A stretch of 64,000 nt of DNA from Prevotella sp. MGM2. GTDB taxonomy: Bacteria > Bacteroidota > Bacteroidia > Bacteroidales > Bacteroidaceae. The notes under the pieces were generated by a model. It did no database searches. It was not told the DNA's origin and saw nothing but the letters and a program-made list of their open reading frames with translations. The stretch lies in NCBI RefSeq assembly GCF_002933955.1, contig NZ_BEWW01000291.1, positions 52,559-116,558 of the forward strand, given 5' to 3'. Made by a program: the position numbers and the translations under genes. Positions 60,486 to 64,000 of the stretch are shown here, piece by piece (position 1 is the stretch's first letter; each line of letters opens with the position of its first letter).

Positions 60486-60493
60486 CAAAGATA
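60486..60493 (-). promoter_or_regulatory. Promoter of psd-pssA
   Basis: TATCTTTG on the minus strand (plus CAAAGATA), about 40 bp before the psd start. Confidence 0.75.
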
Positions 60494-60591
60494 GCTTTTT
60501 TTACGGAAACAGGAAAATCCATGTACTGCTGAGTGGGACAAGCGCCTTATAATATTTCTTAAAACAATCTTTAAAGGCAGTGGAATCGGCC

Positions 60592-61362
60592 CTACATTTC
60601 GTTCCATTGCTCAGTGAGCATCCGTTCCAGTTCTTCGGGAGAAAGCCTTAAGTGGAATTGGCCGTTTTCAGCAATTGAAATGCCTCCGGTCTCTTCTGAT
60701 ACGATAAGAGCCAGACAGTCGCTTTTTTGTGATATGCCCAGTGCTGAACGGTGGCGGAGGCCCAAAGCTTTTGGAATATCGGCATCATGTGAAACCGGAA
60801 GGATACAACCCGCCGCCATGATACGTCCGTGACTGATTACCATTGCGCCATCGTGGAGCGGACTGTTTTTAAAAAATATGTTTTCGATGAGCCGCTGACT
60901 GATGTCGGCATTGATCATCTCGCCTGTGCGGATAATTTCTCCCAGCCCTTCGTTACGTTCTATCACAATGAGCGCCCCTTCCTTTTGTTTGCTCATGCTC
61001 ATGCAAGCCATGACCAGAGGTATGATTTCCTTACGGTGAGGCACTTCGTTTTTCTTTTTTGAGAACAAGCGGATGATAAGGTTCGCGCGGCGGCGTGTGC
61101 CGATGCTGGAGAAGAAGTGGCGTATTTCTTCTTGAAACAGAATGATAAGCGCCAAAGCTCCCACATTGACCAACTGATTGAGAATGCCCCCGAGAAGACG
61201 CATTTCAAATAACTGCGTAACCAGGAGCCACACGACGATAAAGACAAGAATGCCGGAGAATATATTGGCCGAACTCGACTCTTTCATCAGTTTGTAGATG
61301 TAGTAGAGCAATAAGGCCACCGCAACGATGTCGATAAAGTCGACAATACCGAATTTTATCAT
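60592..61362 (-). CDS. cdaA: Diadenylate cyclase CdaA
   Basis: 256 residues. Three N-terminal membrane helices (residues 5-95), then the DAC domain with LHDGAMVI and GLRHRSALGIS, the two catalytic motifs. Makes cyclic di-AMP. Follows folP on the same strand with a 12-bp gap, probably co-transcribed. Confidence 0.93.
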   Translation of the reverse strand: MIKFGIVDFIDIVAVALLLYYIYKLMKESSSANIFSGILVFIVVWLLVTQLFEMRLLGGILNQLVNVGALALIILFQEEIRHFFSSIGTRRRANLIIRLFSKKKNEVPHRKEIIPLVMACMSMSKQKEGALIVIERNEGLGEIIRTGEMINADISQRLIENIFFKNSPLHDGAMVISHGRIMAAGCILPVSHDADIPKALGLRHRSALGISQKSDCLALIVSEETGGISIAENGQFHLRLSPEELERMLTEQWNEM

Positions 61363-61374
61363 GGTATGGATTTT

Positions 61375-62256
61375 TTATTTAGTGAGAGATTCCGCCATTT
61401 TTGCCGTAATCCTGACCGCTTCGGAGGCAGCATATACATCGTGCACCCGCAGTATCCGCGCCCCTTTCATAAGAGCAATGGTGTTAAGTACGGTTGTTCC
61501 GTTGAGAGCGGCCTCCGGACTGTTATCCAGAAGTTTGTATATCATGGACTTGCGGGAAACGCCGACCAAGACAGGGAGGCCGAAGGCTTGGAACTCTTCC
61601 AAATGCTGCATTAACTCGTAATTATGTTCCAGAGTTTTACCAAATCCGAATCCGGGATCGAGAATGACATCCCTGACCCCGATTTCGCGCAATGACTGTA
61701 CGCGCCGGGCGAAATAGAGGCATATTTCCCGAAGCAGGTCCTCATAGTGTGGCGCCTGCTGCATGGTGCGGGGTTCGCCTTGCATGTGCATGAGTATGTA
61801 GGGCACGCCCAATTGTGCCACGGTACGGAACATTTGGTTATCAAGACTGCCGCCGGAGATATCATTGATAATGTCTGCCCCGTATTCCTCAACGCACATT
61901 TTCGCCACGCTGGCACGAAAGGTGTCTACAGAGACTACGGCTTTTGGCAACTCCCGCCTGAGAATCCGCAAGCCGTAGCGCAAGCGGTCCATCTCTTCCT
62001 CTTCTGTCACGTTGTCAGCTCCCGGTCGCGAAGAATAAGCGCCAACGTCTATCATCGTGCCCCCTTCACTGACTATTTGATGACAGCGGGCAACGATGCC
62101 GGCTTCATCCTGCCGACGGCTACCGGCGTAAAAAGAGTCGGGAGTAAGATTCAGGATGCCCATTACCTGAGGAGTGCTCAGGTCGAAGAGGCGGCCTTGA
62201 CAATTGATGGTATACATGATGGCGTAGTTGTTTTTTGCAGATCTATTCACCGGCAA
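61375..62256 (-). CDS. folP: Dihydropteroate synthase
   Basis: 293 residues from ATG 62256 (ATG 62217 would give 280). MGILNLTPDSFYAG, IDVGAYSSRPGA and DIINDISGG are the DHPS motifs, and GFGFGKTLEHNYELM the phosphate site. Joins p-aminobenzoate to the pterin diphosphate in folate synthesis. Confidence 0.95.
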   Translation of the reverse strand: MPVNRSAKNNYAIMYTINCQGRLFDLSTPQVMGILNLTPDSFYAGSRRQDEAGIVARCHQIVSEGGTMIDVGAYSSRPGADNVTEEEEMDRLRYGLRILRRELPKAVVSVDTFRASVAKMCVEEYGADIINDISGGSLDNQMFRTVAQLGVPYILMHMQGEPRTMQQAPHYEDLLREICLYFARRVQSLREIGVRDVILDPGFGFGKTLEHNYELMQHLEEFQAFGLPVLVGVSRKSMIYKLLDNSPEAALNGTTVLNTIALMKGARILRVHDVYAASEAVRITAKMAESLTK

Positions 62257-62353
62257 TTTTTTCCGTAAACGCCGGACGGTTGCACCTTAATGGCGCTTCG
62301 TACAAAAATACACAGAATATTTTGTTCATCGTACCTCTGTCAGTAAAAATCCG

Positions 62354-62361
62354 TATTTTTG
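62354..62361 (+). promoter_or_regulatory. Promoter of murF
   Basis: TATTTTTG followed by C, 30 bp before ATG 62391. Confidence 0.7.
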
Positions 62362-62390
62362 CGCCGAATTTTCAAGTTTTTCATTAAAAT

Positions 62391-63689
62391 ATGATTATGA
62401 CAATATCTGATTTATATGAAATCTATTGCCAGCATCCGGTAGTCACTACAGACACACGCGACTGCCCCGAAGGCTCTATCTTTTTCGCCTTGCGCGGAAC
62501 TTCTTTCAACGGCAACGACTTTGCCCTGAAGGCTCTTGAGGCCGGATGCGCTTATGCCGTGGTGGACGATGAGGCCGTCACAGGCAACAACCGCCTTATC
62601 CATGTTGATGATGTATTGAAGACCTTGCAGGATCTGGCCACCTGCCATCGCCGCCGGCTGCGCATTCCTGTTATCCAGATAACAGGCACCAACGGCAAAA
62701 CCACCACCAAAGAACTGCTCTCTGCCGTTCTGTCGCAAAAATACAATGTGCTCTATACGCTGGGGAATTTCAACAATCATATAGGGGTGCCCAAAACACT
62801 GCTGCGCCTCCGGCCGGAGCACGAAATCGCCGTTATTGAGACCGGCGCCAACCATCCGGGAGAAATACGGGAACTGAGCCATATAACCGATGCCGACTGC
62901 GGGCTCATAACCAATGTAGGAAAAGCTCATCTGGAGGGATTCGGCTCATTCGAAGGAGTTATCCGCACCAAAGGTGAGCTATACGATTATCTCAGACAGA
63001 AGGAGAGCGGATTCATATTTCTTCATGCAGACAATGAATATCTCCGAAACATATCCGGCGACATTGAAACGTTCACCTACGGCATGCCGGGGAAAGGCTA
63101 TGACGTAGAAGGAGAGGTGATGGCCGGCAATCCTTTCTTGCATTTACGCTGGCGTCCGGCCGGCGGAGAATGGCAGGAAGTGGAAACACATCTGGTAGGG
63201 GGCTATAATCTCGACAATGTGTTGGCAGCAGCAGCGGCCGGCATCCGTTTCGGCATCTCGCCAACACAGATTTCACAGGCACTGGCTGCATACGAACCCA
63301 CCAATAATCGTTCGGAACTTAAAAAGACGGAGCGCAACGAACTGATAATTGACGCTTACAACGCCAATCCCACCAGCATGAAGGCCGCGCTTGACAATTT
63401 CCGCCTCATGCCTGCCAATCACAAAATGGCCATACTCGGCGAAATGCGCGAACTGGGCGACGCCTCTCCTGAAGAGCATCGCCATGTAGTGGAACTGGTA
63501 GGCAAGGCCGGCTGCGAGGAAGTATGGCTGGTGGGTGACAATTTCCGTCCTTTTGCCGGTACATACCGTGTTTTCGACAATGTGGAAGCCGTTCGTAAGC
63601 ATCTTGAGGACCATCCGGTGTCCGGCCGGCTCATATTGATAAAAGGAAGTAACGGCACCAGGCTGTTCCGCCTTCCCGAACTGCTTTGA
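62391..63689 (+). CDS. murF: UDP-N-acetylmuramoyl-tripeptide--D-alanyl-D-alanine ligase
   Basis: 432 residues. N-terminal MurF domain with DTRDCPEGSIFFALRG, ATP-binding GTNGKTTTKELL, central ETGANHPGEI, and YNANPTSMKAAL near the C-terminal domain. Adds D-Ala-D-Ala to the peptidoglycan precursor. Monocistronic here. Confidence 0.96.
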   Translation: MIMTISDLYEIYCQHPVVTTDTRDCPEGSIFFALRGTSFNGNDFALKALEAGCAYAVVDDEAVTGNNRLIHVDDVLKTLQDLATCHRRRLRIPVIQITGTNGKTTTKELLSAVLSQKYNVLYTLGNFNNHIGVPKTLLRLRPEHEIAVIETGANHPGEIRELSHITDADCGLITNVGKAHLEGFGSFEGVIRTKGELYDYLRQKESGFIFLHADNEYLRNISGDIETFTYGMPGKGYDVEGEVMAGNPFLHLRWRPAGGEWQEVETHLVGGYNLDNVLAAAAAGIRFGISPTQISQALAAYEPTNNRSELKKTERNELIIDAYNANPTSMKAALDNFRLMPANHKMAILGEMRELGDASPEEHRHVVELVGKAGCEEVWLVGDNFRPFAGTYRVFDNVEAVRKHLEDHPVSGRLILIKGSNGTRLFRLPELL

Positions 63690-63888
63690 GAAGAGCGGAC
63701 ACGCCCGCTTCGGGCCGGGCGGCAGAATGACCGACGGCACATCCCCAAAAGCCTGTGAAACAAAAAGACAACCGGAATCACCAATCTACCTTGTCCCCTT
63801 TCCTCATGCTCCGCCTGACTGACTTATATTAAATGGGTGCTGGTTGCCGTTTCCCTCGTTTTTCGTCTGCCGCCTCTTTTTAACACAA
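63690..63888. other. Intergenic region after murF
   Basis: A GCCCG-CTTCG-GGC type hairpin near 63703-63720 may terminate murF. Nothing else recognised before the small-RNA unit. Confidence 0.4.
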
Positions 63889-63966
63889 TTTGCTTTCCGC
63901 AGGAAAATGTATTATCTTTGTAACAGCGAAAGCGGGCAGTCATCGGCAAACTGCCCGCTTTTTCAG
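63889..63966 (+). ncRNA. Short promoter-hairpin unit, copy 2
   Basis: TTTG (63889-63892), 20-nt spacer, TATCTTTG (63913-63920), hairpin AGCGGGCAGT/ACTGCCCGCT (63931-63959), TTTTT. Homologous to the unit at 54285 in promoter, flank and stem start (AGCGGG), but with a different stem body. Confidence 0.65.
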
Positions 63967-64000
63967 TATTTTCAGGCCATATTCTGACCGTTTCCCAGCC

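Overview
The window comes from a member of the Bacteroidales (Bacteroides/Phocaeicola/Prevotella-like; species cannot be set from sequence alone). Evidence: Bacteroidetes-type promoters (a TAnnTTTG box, sometimes with an upstream TTTG) precede many genes, and the right-hand chromosomal genes (PorQ, DUF4834, DUF4252, TonB, the PssA/Psd pair) are typical of the order. Positions 1 to about 50,200 are most of a large prophage or phage-like element. It is cut off at the left edge of the window and ends at a tyrosine integrase beside tRNA-Phe. Positions 50,235 to 64,000 are ordinary host chromosome.

Prophage layout. (i) 1-7058, minus strand: Mu-like head and tail genes (DUF935-type portal, gpF-like and gpG-like morphogenesis proteins, ClpP-type protease fused to a scaffold-like coiled coil, major capsid, sheath-like protein). 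(ii) 7.3-15.1 kb, plus: early and replication genes (DUF4494-like protein, dUTPase, NAD-dependent DNA ligase, a minimal tyrosine recombinase, and a winged-helix initiator candidate). The initiator gene carries 12 copies of a 16-bp dyad followed by an AT-rich stretch, the layout of a lambda-O type origin. (iii) 15.1-20.9 kb: one minus-strand gene, then three blocks of GC-rich, degenerate repeats of about 20 bp around two unknown genes with matching promoters. (iv) 20.9-26.0 kb: a run of small, mostly very acidic proteins. (v) 26.0-32.0 kb: a C-type-lectin-like/DUF1566-like protein, small genes, a reverse transcriptase (RT), and directly behind it 1.3 kb of ORF-free DNA. (vi) 32.0-48.7 kb: cytosine methyltransferase, Tad2-like anti-Thoeris protein, primase-like protein, RtcB RNA ligase, radical SAM protein, TIGR02757 protein, RNase H-like protein, SAM methyltransferase, many small unknown genes, a candidate RNA switch, and a tRNA cluster (Met, an odd tRNA-like gene, Ser-UGA).

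Most striking observation. The 1.3 kb behind the RT holds eight regularly spaced modules (159-183 bp pitch). Each is a long hairpin built of nested stems (two in one module, three or four in the rest), with a different stem sequence in every module. Each hairpin is followed by the same gap-free motif ATCGRNNNNAWTRNAG. I do not recognise this as a retron, a DGR, an integron or a CRISPR array; it is the best candidate for an undescribed RT-associated system. Second in interest are the phased 20-bp repeat blocks, third the initiator gene with its internal origin.

Host part: tRNA-Phe, TatD nuclease, polyprenyl synthase, TonB, PorQ, an ECF sigma factor with a probable anti-sigma and a DUF4252 gene, EF-P, an acyltransferase, DUF4834, PssA, Psd, diadenylate cyclase, DHPS and MurF. 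Two near-identical promoter-plus-hairpin units lie at 54.3 and 63.9 kb.
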